Positions 7,854 to 16,200 of a DNA stretch of 39,575 bases are shown in pieces. The DNA comes from Arthrobacter sp. (GTDB lineage: Bacteria > Actinomycetota > Actinomycetes > Actinomycetales > Micrococcaceae). Made by a program: the position numbers and the translations under genes. The stretch lies in assembly GCF_030540645.1 (NCBI RefSeq), contig NZ_JAUNVV010000018.1, forward strand, positions 1 to 39,575. The letters are read 5' to 3'. Position 1 is the first letter of the stretch. Each line of letters starts with the position of its first letter. The notes beneath the pieces are model-generated. The model saw only the letters and a program-made list of their open reading frames with translations, searched no databases and was not told the origin of the DNA.

Positions 7854-9194
7854 ATGATTCTCCCGCGCACCAAATCACGACCCGCCATCAAGCCCAACAC
7901 GGTCGAGTTGACCGAATTGTTACTGGCCCGTTCCATTGGCGTCTTTGCCTTGCTCCTCATTGCCTTGGCCCTGCCCGACCTCCTGCAGGGTGCGGGGAGT
8001 AAAACCCAGCTCGATTATATGGTTTTCGTGGTCCTGATCCCGGTGCTGACCATAGCCACCATGATCCCCCGGAAACATGCCGGCCTGCGTCGCCTCTTTG
8101 CCGGGACGGTCGCGTGGATGATCCTGCTCGGCTTTCTGCTGTGGCATCTGGGCCTGATCGGCAATGGCCTGAGCCCCGACGCCCGTCCCTGGTCATGGGG
8201 CATTGCCGGGGCCGGAGTGGGTCTGGCAGCGGTGGCGAAGGACATCAAAATGGCCAACATCTATGGGCTGGTCTTTTCGATGCTGATCCTTGCCGTCCCG
8301 CTGCTGCCGGCCGGTTACGGGCGGCACTGGTCCGACTCGTGGCAGGACGCACTGCTGACGGTGGCCATGACCACTGTGATCGTCGCCCCCATCTGGGCGT
8401 TGCGCGGGGCTGTCCTGGAATCTGACCAAGCCGCCGTGGACGCCGTGGAAAAGTTCGTCGAGGCCGCCCGCTCGGAAGCAATTTCGCTGGAGCGCCACCG
8501 CCTCGACGCACTGACCCATGACATTATCCTCAGCACCTTGATTGTCGCCTCGCAGGCCCGCACCCAGGAGGTGGTGGAGGCCGCGCGTCGCGCTGCGGTG
8601 GCTGCCCTGGCCCAGCTTGAAACTGTGAAGCACGACGCCGGAACCTCCTCCGCGGACCACCTCACCACCCGCGAGTGGCTTGGCAGGTTGGGGGACGCCG
8701 TTGGCAGCCTGGGTATGCAGGTAGAGGTTCCGAAGCCCGTGCCAGGTGGGAGGAGGGAGATCCCCCTGCTCGTGGCACGGGCCTTGACCCAGGCGGCCAT
8801 GGAGGCTGTGCGGAATGCGGCCGAACATGCTCCCGGAGCTGCACTGCAGGTGGGCGTTCAGTTCCCGGGCCGGCACCCGAGACGGGGTGCAGCGCATCCG
8901 AGGCCGGGTGCGGTGCCAACGGCCACTGTCACTGACCTGGAAATTGATCTGGAAACTGACCTGGGAAATGAGCAGGAATCTGAGCACGGAATAGTGGTGG
9001 TTGACGTCAGTGATGACGGGCCGGGCTTCGACGTGGGAACGGTTCCGTTGGAGCGGATGGGGGTGCGCTTATCCATCGTTGAGCGCATGTGCCAGGTGGG
9101 TGGCAGCGCCGAAATTTCCTCCCGTCCAGGCGGAGGAACGCTGGTGCGGCTGCAATGGCCACGGGAAGGCGGTGCCCGTGGACAGGGTGATTAG
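7854..9194 (+). CDS. Membrane sensor histidine kinase
   Basis: The 446-residue protein has about six membrane helices in residues 20-200, then a cytoplasmic kinase core. The phosphoacceptor is probably His222 in ALTHDIIL, which is an atypical H-box. The ATP-binding lobe has an N-box around Asn321 (RNAAEHAPG), a G1 box DVSDDGPGFD from residue 384, and a GGGT near the end. Between N-box and G1 there is an extra acidic stretch (LEIDLETDLGNEQESE) that looks like an insertion. ATG 7854 lies directly behind the response regulator. Its 3' end overlaps the next gene by 17 nt. The signal sensed is unknown. Confidence 0.88.
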   Translation: MILPRTKSRPAIKPNTVELTELLLARSIGVFALLLIALALPDLLQGAGSKTQLDYMVFVVLIPVLTIATMIPRKHAGLRRLFAGTVAWMILLGFLLWHLGLIGNGLSPDARPWSWGIAGAGVGLAAVAKDIKMANIYGLVFSMLILAVPLLPAGYGRHWSDSWQDALLTVAMTTVIVAPIWALRGAVLESDQAAVDAVEKFVEAARSEAISLERHRLDALTHDIILSTLIVASQARTQEVVEAARRAAVAALAQLETVKHDAGTSSADHLTTREWLGRLGDAVGSLGMQVEVPKPVPGGRREIPLLVARALTQAAMEAVRNAAEHAPGAALQVGVQFPGRHPRRGAAHPRPGAVPTATVTDLEIDLETDLGNEQESEHGIVVVDVSDDGPGFDVGTVPLERMGVRLSIVERMCQVGGSAEISSRPGGGTLVRLQWPREGGARGQGD

Positions 9195-10173
9195 CAAGTG
9201 GCTGGTGCTGGCGGTTGCCATTCCCATGCCCGTTGCCCACGTGATTCTTGGTTTGGCCAACCTGCACAAGGTCACATCCCTGTGGCAGCCGCTGGCGGCC
9301 ATGGTCATCACCCTGGCCCTGGTGGTGGCAATTTGCTGGCGCACACGTGAGCATGCGCTGCCGCTGGGCTCGGCACTGGCTGTTGTGGCCGGCGTGGTGC
9401 TTGTCGATGTGTTGGTGACCAGCGTGCTGCCGACAGGGTTGCATCCCGGCTACGCGTCATGGCAAAACGGTGCCGTTCAGATGCTGCTGGTGGCGATGGC
9501 GTTTAGGAACCGGGTGCTGCTGGCATGGCTGGGCATGGTTGCGTTTGCCGTGCTGGACTTCAGCGCGTCGATGGCGCACGAGCTGTCGTTGGTGGATGCG
9601 CTGGCGCTGGTGCTTACCCCGGTCATGTGGATGGTCATTGCCACGGCCGTGCACGTCATGCTCGGTCGCAGCCGCAACAATATCGCCGCGTACACGGAGC
9701 AGAGCAGGGAGTCGGCTATGCGTCTGGGCCGCGAACACGCGCACAGACTGTACCGGGACAAGTGGATGCTTGAACTGGAGCAGACCACCCGCCCGGCCCT
9801 TGAAGCCATCGCGGCCGGGGAGCTTTCTGTCGGACAGCGGCAGGAGCTCGCACTGTTGGAGGCTGAGCTGCGCGATCAGATCCGCGGCCGCCTCCTGGCC
9901 ACCCCGGAGGTTGTGCAGGCAGCGCGGGCAGCGAGGGTGCGCGGGGTGAAAGTGGATCTCCTCGATGACCGCAAAGCCCCCATGAACAGCGCCGTGTTGG
10001 AGGACGCCGTGGAGCAGCTGCTCGGCGTGCTGCGCCGGGTGGAATCGGGCAGGGTGCGGGCCCGTGCGCTTCCCGCCGGAGGAGGGCTGGCGGTCACCAT
10101 TTTGGCGTTCGACGAGTTGATACCGGACAATGAGGTGTACGCGGAAATCAACGAAGCAGAACTGGCGAGGTAG
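9178..10173 (+). CDS. Membrane protein resembling a sensor kinase without kinase motifs
   Basis: About 331 residues. The first 160 hold roughly six hydrophobic helices, the same arrangement as the neighbouring kinase. The cytoplasmic part begins with a helical linker around EQSRESAMRLGREHAHRLYRDK and a helical region LRDQIRGRLLATPEVV, followed by VRGVKVDLLDDR. No N-box, G1 or G2 glycine motif is visible, so ATP binding is unlikely. Several GTG starts are possible (9172, 9178, 9187); 9178 is best spaced from GGGAAGG at 9163-9169. It overlaps the kinase gene, so it is almost certainly co-expressed. It may act as a degenerate kinase partner that modulates signalling; this is inference. Confidence 0.75.
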   Translation: MDRVISKWLVLAVAIPMPVAHVILGLANLHKVTSLWQPLAAMVITLALVVAICWRTREHALPLGSALAVVAGVVLVDVLVTSVLPTGLHPGYASWQNGAVQMLLVAMAFRNRVLLAWLGMVAFAVLDFSASMAHELSLVDALALVLTPVMWMVIATAVHVMLGRSRNNIAAYTEQSRESAMRLGREHAHRLYRDKWMLELEQTTRPALEAIAAGELSVGQRQELALLEAELRDQIRGRLLATPEVVQAARAARVRGVKVDLLDDRKAPMNSAVLEDAVEQLLGVLRRVESGRVRARALPAGGGLAVTILAFDELIPDNEVYAEINEAELAR

Positions 10174-10179
10174 CAGAAC

Positions 10180-10545
10180 GTGAAGAGCATCCCCGGCAGC
10201 AGCAGTACGCTGGGTCCGAAATTGCAGGCTGTGGTGGCCGTGCTGGCTGGCTTGGCCTTGGCCGCTGGCGGCAGCACCCCCATGAGCTTCAGCGTCAAAA
10301 CTGCCACCGCCGTGACCAAAACGACTTCTGGCGGAGTGTCGCTCGTCGTTCCGGGCGCCAACACTTCTTCCCCCGGCCGCGGCATCTCGGCTGGAAAGCC
10401 CCGCCTGCGCTGTGATGGACGTCGGCGCCGGAATGCAAAGGGCCCCAAAGCTTCTATCTGCCGTGATCGGAACGTCCCCCTCCACCGTCGCCGCCCGCGC
10501 GGGCACCGCCACCTCAGCGCCGTCGACGCGAATGCAGTGAGCTAA
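10180..10545 (+). CDS. Doubtful small secreted protein, possibly frameshifted
   Basis: A GTG-started frame of 121 codons lies 6 nt after the kinase-like gene. Its N-terminus looks like a signal peptide (a Lys, then LQAVVAVLAGLALAAGG). From about residue 68 the frame turns into an Arg-rich sequence typical of out-of-frame GC-rich DNA. The +1 frame from the C-run at 10368-10372 gives a more natural Ala/Ser/Val-rich sequence that ends with TGA at 10538-10540. Either the gene is frameshifted at the C-run, there is a sequencing error, or no real gene exists. No homology was recognised and no ribosome binding site is clear. Confidence 0.3.
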   Translation: MKSIPGSSSTLGPKLQAVVAVLAGLALAAGGSTPMSFSVKTATAVTKTTSGGVSLVVPGANTSSPGRGISAGKPRLRCDGRRRRNAKGPKASICRDRNVPLHRRRPRGHRHLSAVDANAVS

Positions 10546-10610
10546 GCACACACCTTCGTGAGCCACGCGGAAATCCCCGTCTGCCGCCATCCCAAGGAGC
10601 ATTTTCGCCC

Positions 10611-11750
10611 ATGAGCCATGAGCCATTGCCTGCGGCACCCACCCTGAGCTGGACACAGGGAGACACCGAGCATACGGCCGTGTGGTTCTCCGCCAGCGGC
10701 GCAGCGGCGCCAAAAAAGGTGCAGGTGGTGGACGACTCTCTGACGGCCGACGATGCCCACCGCCTTGCCGCCCAGGGAACGGCCATGCTGTGGCACGGAG
10801 ACTACCACAATGCCCGCCAGCTGCTCTCCGCCATGGCCCGGCGCCTGCCCGTTTTTTCCAGGCACGACGGCGAGGACGTCGCCAAGGCGTTCTACCGCTA
10901 CCGCCAAGGGCGGACACAACGGGCCAGGATGCTGGGCCTGCTGCTCGTGCCGTTAGAGGCGGGCCCCACAGTAGCACTGCGCCGGGCACCCGATGTGGCT
11001 GAGGCGTGGAGGGCCGCCGCCGGAGACGTGGTGGGGCCCGTGGTGGCCCCGTTGCAGGACGTGCTGGGCGCCGTCGGAGCGTATGAGTGGCGCCGTAACG
11101 GTGTGTTTGTGCAGGAGCTGGATGCTGTCATCTACCCGCACTACGGTACTTTTGCGCCCATCCGCAGCGAATACCTGGGGCTCGTGGCGCAGGCACCGCT
11201 GCCCTCTCAGGAATTGGCCTTTGACATTGGCACGGGCACGGGAGTCCTGGCGGCCATCGTGGCCCAGCGCGGCGTAAAACGTGTAGTGGCCACGGACAGC
11301 GAACCGCGGGCCATCGCCTGTGCACAGGACAATCTTGAACGGTTGGGGCTGGCGGATGTTGTCGAGGCCACCGAAGGGGACATGTTCCCGGACGGGCGGG
11401 CCCCGCTGGTGCTCTGCAACCCGCCATGGCTGCCGGGGACCGCGAACACCTTGTTGGATAACGCCGTCTACGACCCCAAATCCCGCATGCTCAAGGCGTT
11501 CCTGAACGGGCTCGCGGGGCACCTGACGCCCGGGGGAGAAGGCTGGCTGGTCATCTCCGACCTAGCCGAACACCTCGGTCTGCGCTCGCGCGAAGAACTG
11601 CTGGGGTGGATTGACAAGGGCGGACTCGAGGTTTTGGGAAAACTGGACACACCGCCCAAACATCCGCGCTCCATGGATCGCAGCGACCCGTTCTTCGCTG
11701 CGCGGAGCAAGGAAACCACCTCGCTGTGGAGGCTGGGCGCGAAAGCCTAG
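10611..11750 (+). CDS. Class I SAM-dependent methyltransferase (NPPW type)
   Basis: The 379-residue protein has an N-terminal domain of about 190 residues of unknown role and a C-terminal Rossmann-type methyltransferase. The SAM-binding motif FDIGTGTGVLA starts at residue 204, and the catalytic NPPW is at residues 270-273. NPPx/y motifs are found in enzymes methylating amide or exocyclic amino nitrogens, such as HemK/PrmC and RlmG-like rRNA methyltransferases. Substrate cannot be decided. ATG 10611 follows AAGGAG at 10594-10599 with an 11-nt gap; a second ATG lies at 10617. Its stop overlaps the stop region of the convergent DUF3515 gene. Confidence 0.85.
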   Translation: MSHEPLPAAPTLSWTQGDTEHTAVWFSASGAAAPKKVQVVDDSLTADDAHRLAAQGTAMLWHGDYHNARQLLSAMARRLPVFSRHDGEDVAKAFYRYRQGRTQRARMLGLLLVPLEAGPTVALRRAPDVAEAWRAAAGDVVGPVVAPLQDVLGAVGAYEWRRNGVFVQELDAVIYPHYGTFAPIRSEYLGLVAQAPLPSQELAFDIGTGTGVLAAIVAQRGVKRVVATDSEPRAIACAQDNLERLGLADVVEATEGDMFPDGRAPLVLCNPPWLPGTANTLLDNAVYDPKSRMLKAFLNGLAGHLTPGGEGWLVISDLAEHLGLRSREELLGWIDKGGLEVLGKLDTPPKHPRSMDRSDPFFAARSKETTSLWRLGAKA

Positions 11751-12250
11751 TTCGGCGTCGTGCTTGGGCTGGGGTTGGGCACGTCATTGGGGCCTATACA
11801 GCCGTGCCCTGTGGTCGGAATCTTGGCTGCTGCGGCGGAGATTTCCGTCAGGACCGTGTCGGAAGGAACCTTGTTCTTGGCCAGCAGCAGTTCGGTGGCG
11901 GGGTTGCGGCCGTAGGTGGTCAGCGTCCAGTAGGACTCGCCTTCCTTCATGACCCAGTCCACGCCATTCACGCTGACGCACTTGTCCGTGGTGGGTCCCG
12001 GGACGGTGACGCCGCAGCGCAGAATGACCACGGAAGGATCTCCCCAGGCTGCCGTGGCCTGGCTGCTGGTGGTGCGTCGCTTGGCGTCGGCCAGTGCATC
12101 GGGCAGGGCCACCATCATCGGCGCGCACGCGGGGTTGTTGGCATCCTTGGCTTCATCGACAGTCACCGACGGCCCGCAAGCGGTCAGAAGTAGCAGGGCG
12201 ACGGCGGCAAACGGCACAGCCGTGCGCCAGGAACGAACATTCAAAGGCAT
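11747..12250 (-). CDS. DUF3515 family lipoprotein
   Basis: The 167-residue protein has a signal peptide ending in the lipobox LLTAC, so it should be a membrane-anchored extracytoplasmic lipoprotein. The mature part matches the actinobacterial DUF3515 pattern, with several Cys residues (Cys in NPACAP, LRCGV, DKCVSV and GHGCIG) that may pair as disulfides, and a Pro/Ser/Thr tail. Function is unknown. In related genomes, as recalled, this gene lies between ddl and thiL on the same strand; here it is inverted relative to both. Its end overlaps the methyltransferase end by 4 nt, and hutU is divergent from it. Confidence 0.82.
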   Translation of the reverse strand: MPLNVRSWRTAVPFAAVALLLLTACGPSVTVDEAKDANNPACAPMMVALPDALADAKRRTTSSQATAAWGDPSVVILRCGVTVPGPTTDKCVSVNGVDWVMKEGESYWTLTTYGRNPATELLLAKNKVPSDTVLTEISAAAAKIPTTGHGCIGPNDVPNPSPSTTPN

Positions 12251-12409
12251 GTACCAAGCCTAGCCGTTGTATGGATCGTCAACGCACGTGCGCTTTTGCA
12301 GGGCTCCGGCTGCGGGGGTGGCTTGTCCGGTATGACAGACAGATGCACCGCGTGATCCCTAGAATGGCGCGGCAGTCCGGGGTTGGATGGAAGAAAGGAA
12401 CTTCTGCCC

Positions 12410-12425
12410 GGAACCAGCTGGTTCC
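12410..12425. promoter_or_regulatory. Perfect 16-bp palindrome in the hutU leader
   Basis: GGAACCAGCTGGTTCC is fully palindromic and lies 31 nt before the hutU start. A -10-like TAGAAT at 12360-12365 would start transcription near 12372, placing the palindrome in the leader, where a bound repressor would block elongation. It could be the operator of a regulator of histidine breakdown. This is inferred from symmetry and position. Confidence 0.55.
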
Positions 12426-12456
12426 ATGAAGTGGACCAGCAGCTAAGGAATTCATC

Positions 12457-14136
12457 ATGGCAACGATTCACGACCCCTCCCGCACCATCCGCGCAGCACG
12501 CGGCACCGTGCTCTCCGCGAAGTCGTGGCAGACGGAGGCGCCCCTGCGCATGCTCATGAACAACCTGGATCCGGAAGTTGCCGAACGCCCCGAGGACCTG
12601 GTGGTCTATGGGGGAACAGGCCGGGCCGCACGTTCATGGGAAGCCTACGACGCCATTGTGGCCACATTGAAGACCCTCGACGACGACGAAACCCTGCTGG
12701 TGCAATCGGGCAAGCCGGTGGGTGTGTTCCGCACCAATGTCTGGGCTCCGCGGGTCCTGCTGGCCAACTCGAACCTGGTGGGGGACTGGGCCACTTGGCC
12801 CGAATTCCGCAAGCTCGAGGCCGAGGGCCTGATCATGTACGGGCAGATGACGGCCGGCTCCTGGATTTACATTGGCACGCAGGGCATCCTGCAGGGCACC
12901 TTTGAAACGTTCGCCGCCATTGCCGTCAAGCGCTTTGGCGGCACCCTTGCCGGCACGCTGACCCTGACCGGTGGCTGCGGGGGCATGGGCGGCGCCCAGC
13001 CCTTGGCCGTCACACTCAACGGTGGCGCCTGCTTGATTGTTGATGTGTCCGCAGAGCGGTTGCAGCGCCGTGTGGGCAAACGCTACCTTGACGAGTTGGC
13101 CCCGGACCTCGACACCGCTCTGGTCCGCGTGCTGGAAGCCAAGGCGCAGAAGCGGGCCTTGAGCGTCGGCGTCGTCGGCAATGCGGCCGAGGTGTTCCCG
13201 GAGGTCCTGCGCCGCCACCATGCCGGCGAATTCACTGTGGACATTGTCACGGACCAGACCAGCGCCCATGACCCGCTCTCCTACCTCCCCACTGAATACT
13301 CGGTGGAGGAGTGGGCCGTGGAAGCGCAGCAGGATCCCGACGGCTTCACGAAGAAGTCGCAGAACGCGATGGCCCGCCACGTCCAGGCCATGGTGGAGTT
13401 CCAGGATGCCGGTGCCGAGGTCTTTGACTATGGCAACTCGATCCGCGACGAGGCGCGCAAGGGCGGCTACAACCGTGCCTTTGAGTTCCCCGGCTTTGTC
13501 CCGGCCTACATCCGTCCGCTGTTCTGCGAGGGAATGGGCCCGTTCCGTTGGGTGGCCCTCTCCGGTGACCCGGAGGACATTCGCGTGACGGATGAGGCAT
13601 TGAAGGAACTGTTCCCGGAGGATGCGCACCTGCACCGCTGGCTCAACGCGGCCGCCGAGCACGTTGAGTTTGAGGGGCTGCCGGCCAGGATCTGCTGGCT
13701 GGGCTACGGTGACCGGGCGAAGGCCGGCGTGATGTTCAACCAGCTCGTTGCCGACGGCCGCGTGAAGGCGCCCATTGTGATTGGCCGCGATCATCTGGAC
13801 TCCGGTTCCGTTGCCTCCCCATACCGTGAGACGGAAGCCATGAAGGATGGCTCGGACGCCATTGCCGACTGGCCGCTGCTGAACGCCATGTTGAACACCG
13901 CCTCCGGTGCCACTTGGGTGTCCATCCACCACGGCGGCGGCGTGGGCATTGGCCGTTCCATCCACGCCGGCCAGGTGTCCGTGGCCGACGGCACGCCGCT
14001 GGCGGCCGAGAAGCTCCAGCGCCTGCTGACCAACGACCCCGGTACCGGCGTGATCCGCCATGCCGACGCCGGCTACGAGCGTGCCATTGAGGTTGCGGCC
14101 GAGCGCGGCGTGCGCATCCCCATGCAGGAGCAGTAG
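12457..14136 (+). CDS. hutU: Urocanate hydratase
   Basis: HutU converts urocanate to 4-imidazolone-5-propionate, the second step of histidine degradation, using tightly bound NAD+ as an electrophile. The 559-residue protein shows the YGGTGRAAR start region, the [14 protein letters not shown] nucleotide-binding segment, and the catalytic Cys413 in [12 protein letters not shown], equivalent to Cys410 of the Pseudomonas enzyme. HHGGGVGIG near the C-terminus is also typical. ATG 12457 follows AAGGA at 12445-12449. No other hut gene (hutH, hutI, hutG) is in the window, so the pathway must be completed elsewhere. Length and motifs are normal. Confidence 0.95.
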   Translation: MATIHDPSRTIRAARGTVLSAKSWQTEAPLRMLMNNLDPEVAERPEDLVVYGGTGRAARSWEAYDAIVATLKTLDDDETLLVQSGKPVGVFRTNVWAPRVLLANSNLVGDWATWPEFRKLEAEGLIMYGQMTAGSWIYIGTQGILQGTFETFAAIAVKRFGGTLAGTLTLTGGCGGMGGAQPLAVTLNGGACLIVDVSAERLQRRVGKRYLDELAPDLDTALVRVLEAKAQKRALSVGVVGNAAEVFPEVLRRHHAGEFTVDIVTDQTSAHDPLSYLPTEYSVEEWAVEAQQDPDGFTKKSQNAMARHVQAMVEFQDAGAEVFDYGNSIRDEARKGGYNRAFEFPGFVPAYIRPLFCEGMGPFRWVALSGDPEDIRVTDEALKELFPEDAHLHRWLNAAAEHVEFEGLPARICWLGYGDRAKAGVMFNQLVADGRVKAPIVIGRDHLDSGSVASPYRETEAMKDGSDAIADWPLLNAMLNTASGATWVSIHHGGGVGIGRSIHAGQVSVADGTPLAAEKLQRLLTNDPGTGVIRHADAGYERAIEVAAERGVRIPMQEQ

Positions 14137-14204
14137 GGCGGCCACCGACACAGACAGGGCCACCCGGTTCCGTCAATGTCCCACTGTGGCGCTACGGTTA
14201 AAGC

Positions 14205-15221
14205 ATGACCCTCACCGTGGCCCAACTATCCGAATCCGAGCTCCTGGCGCGCATCTTTCCGCGCCTGCACGCCGGAAGCTCCATGCTGCTGGGCCCCGGC
14301 GACGACGCCGCCATCATCGCCGCGCCGGACTCCCGCACCGTCATCTCCATCGACACCCAGGTCCAGGACAAGGACTTCCGCCTGCTCTGGCCCAACGGCA
14401 GCACCAGCACCGGCTACGACGTCGGCTGGAAGGCCGCCGCCCAAAACCTCAGCGACATCAACGCCATGGGTGCTTCCGCCACGGCCATTGTCCTCAGCCT
14501 CACCTTGCCGGGCACGACGCCGGTCAGCTGGGTTGAGCAGCTGGCCGAGGGCTTGAGTGCCGCCATTGTTGCGCTCGGGGCACCCCAGTGCTCGGTGGCT
14601 GGGGGAGACCTGTCCGGCGGCAGCGAAATCGTGGTCACCGTCGCCGTGACAGGCACCCTCGAAGGCCGCGACCCCGTGCTGCGCAGCGGCGCCCGGGCAG
14701 GGGACCAGATTGCGGTGTGCGGCAACATGGGCTTCTCAGCCGCTGGTTGGGCGCTGCACGAAAGCCATGTTCCAGCGCAGGATTTCACCCCCGGGCTGGC
14801 TCGGGCTGCCCAGCTGTTTGCGCGACCGGAGCCGCCGCTGGCTGCCGGGGTGCTGGCTGCGCGCGCCGGCGCGACAGCCATGATGGATATTTCCGACGGC
14901 CTGCTCAGGGATGCCACCAGAATGGCAACAGCGAGCGGCGTGGGCCTGGATCTGGATCGTGCGGTTCTGTCACGGGTGGCTGAAGAGCTGATCGAACATG
15001 CCCAGCTTGTGGGCGTTGATCCACTAGTTTGGGTGCTGACCGGAGGCGAAGACCATGGATTGCTGTCTACGTTCCCGGCGAACACTCCGCTCCCGGGAGG
15101 CTTCATTAGGATAGGCTCGGTGTGGTCTTTGGGTGCGGCTGAAGTTGCTGTGACCATTGACGGACAGAATTTTGAAGGCACCGTGGACGGTGCTCTGGGA
15201 TGGGATCATTTTGCAGTCTAA
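14205..15221 (+). CDS. thiL: Thiamine-monophosphate kinase
   Basis: ThiL phosphorylates thiamine monophosphate to thiamine diphosphate with ATP. The 338-residue protein has the GPGDDAAII metal-binding motif near residue 30, SIDTQVQDKDF, the GWKAAAQNLSDINAMGA signature, AGGDLSGG, and the C-terminal MDISDGLLRD and TGGEDHGLL. It starts at ATG 14205 with no ribosome binding site in front. A TACGGT hexamer at 14193-14198 ends six bases before the ATG, so the mRNA may be leaderless. The next gene begins inside its 3' end. Confidence 0.93.
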   Translation: MTLTVAQLSESELLARIFPRLHAGSSMLLGPGDDAAIIAAPDSRTVISIDTQVQDKDFRLLWPNGSTSTGYDVGWKAAAQNLSDINAMGASATAIVLSLTLPGTTPVSWVEQLAEGLSAAIVALGAPQCSVAGGDLSGGSEIVVTVAVTGTLEGRDPVLRSGARAGDQIAVCGNMGFSAAGWALHESHVPAQDFTPGLARAAQLFARPEPPLAAGVLAARAGATAMMDISDGLLRDATRMATASGVGLDLDRAVLSRVAEELIEHAQLVGVDPLVWVLTGGEDHGLLSTFPANTPLPGGFIRIGSVWSLGAAEVAVTIDGQNFEGTVDGALGWDHFAV

Positions 15222-16200
15222 GATCGCCGCAACTGCACCCGTGGTTCGCCGTTGGCTGGCCATGGCCGAACAAACTTTGGCCAACCACAGCGACCGGCTC
15301 AACGCCATCAACATCTACCCGGTGGCGGATGCGGACACGGGCACCAACCTGTACCTGACGGTCAGGGCCGCAGCGCAGGCACTGGCGAACCTCGAACCTT
15401 CGGACGTGGGTGTCACCATGGCCACCGCGGGGCGGGCGGCGATGGAACACGCAAGGGGAAACTCCGGAACCTTGCTCTCCGTTTCACTGGTGGCCATGGC
15501 TGAACCACTCGCTGGCGCCCAGCGCCTGAGCGGCCCGCTGCTGGCGGCAGCGCTGCATCGGGCTCAGTTGCGTGCCTGGAGTGCGCTGAGCGAACCCATG
15601 CCGGGGACCATCTTGTCCGTGCTGGAAGCTGCGGCCCGCGGTGCCAAAGCAGTGGGGGCCGGGCAGAACGCTGATGAGTCCAACCACGCACTGGCAGAGA
15701 CCATCAACGGGGCTGTCGACGCCGCCCGCGCAGCAGTAGTGCTGACCGAGTCCCAGTTGGAAGTGCTCACCGACGCCCACGTAGTGGATGCCGGCGGTGT
15801 GGGGCTGCTGCTCATCCTTGACTGCCTGCGCTCGGTGATCCTTGGTGAGCCCTTGCAGGAAGACCTGTTGGACGGGTTGTCCGGTTACAAGGTCCAAGAC
15901 CCCAACATTGCCCTGGACATGCCGGAGCAGGAAGGCGTTGAGGTCATGTGCAGCATCTCCCTCACGCCACTGGCCGCTGCCGGGCTGCGCATGGAATTGG
16001 ATGACCTTGGCGACTCCGTCATCATGAGCGCCGTGTCGGAGGAAGCAGACGCGAACGGTTCCTACCCGTGGCGGCTGCACGTCCATGTCCCCTCCTCGGG
16101 TGTGGCGCTGGACGCCATCCGTGCTGTGGGTGATCCAAGCAACGTCAGCATTTCAGCGTTAACCGCCACTTCTTCCGACGACGGCCATGACCTCCTCTAA
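15211..16200 (+). CDS. DAK2 (DhaL-like) domain protein, short FakA-type
   Basis: About 329 residues. The DhaL-like nucleotide-binding domain holds INIYPVADADTGTNLYLT near the N-terminus, an Asp-rich Mg-ADP motif, then GNSGTLLSVS and VDAGGVGLLLILD. The C-terminal 90 residues resemble the middle domain of FakA fatty acid kinases (YPWRLHVHVPSSG). The usual third domain of FakA is absent; full FakA is about 550 residues. The start is uncertain: TTG 15211 follows GGGATGGGA and overlaps thiL by 11 nt; TTG 15157, GTG 15190 and GTG 15241 are alternatives. recG starts inside its last codons, so it belongs to the thiL-recG operon. Confidence 0.8.
   Translation: MQSKIAATAPVVRRWLAMAEQTLANHSDRLNAINIYPVADADTGTNLYLTVRAAAQALANLEPSDVGVTMATAGRAAMEHARGNSGTLLSVSLVAMAEPLAGAQRLSGPLLAAALHRAQLRAWSALSEPMPGTILSVLEAAARGAKAVGAGQNADESNHALAETINGAVDAARAAVVLTESQLEVLTDAHVVDAGGVGLLLILDCLRSVILGEPLQEDLLDGLSGYKVQDPNIALDMPEQEGVEVMCSISLTPLAAAGLRMELDDLGDSVIMSAVSEEADANGSYPWRLHVHVPSSGVALDAIRAVGDPSNVSISALTATSSDDGHDLL

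Noticed and set aside
9457-10989. Minus-strand open frame of 510 codons opposite the kinase-like gene and methyltransferase
   Set aside because: It crosses several sense genes and the intergenic gap, and the translation has no recognisable feature.
12634-14163. Minus-strand open frame of 509 codons opposite hutU
   Set aside because: It is the antisense shadow of the well-supported urocanate hydratase and shows no domain.
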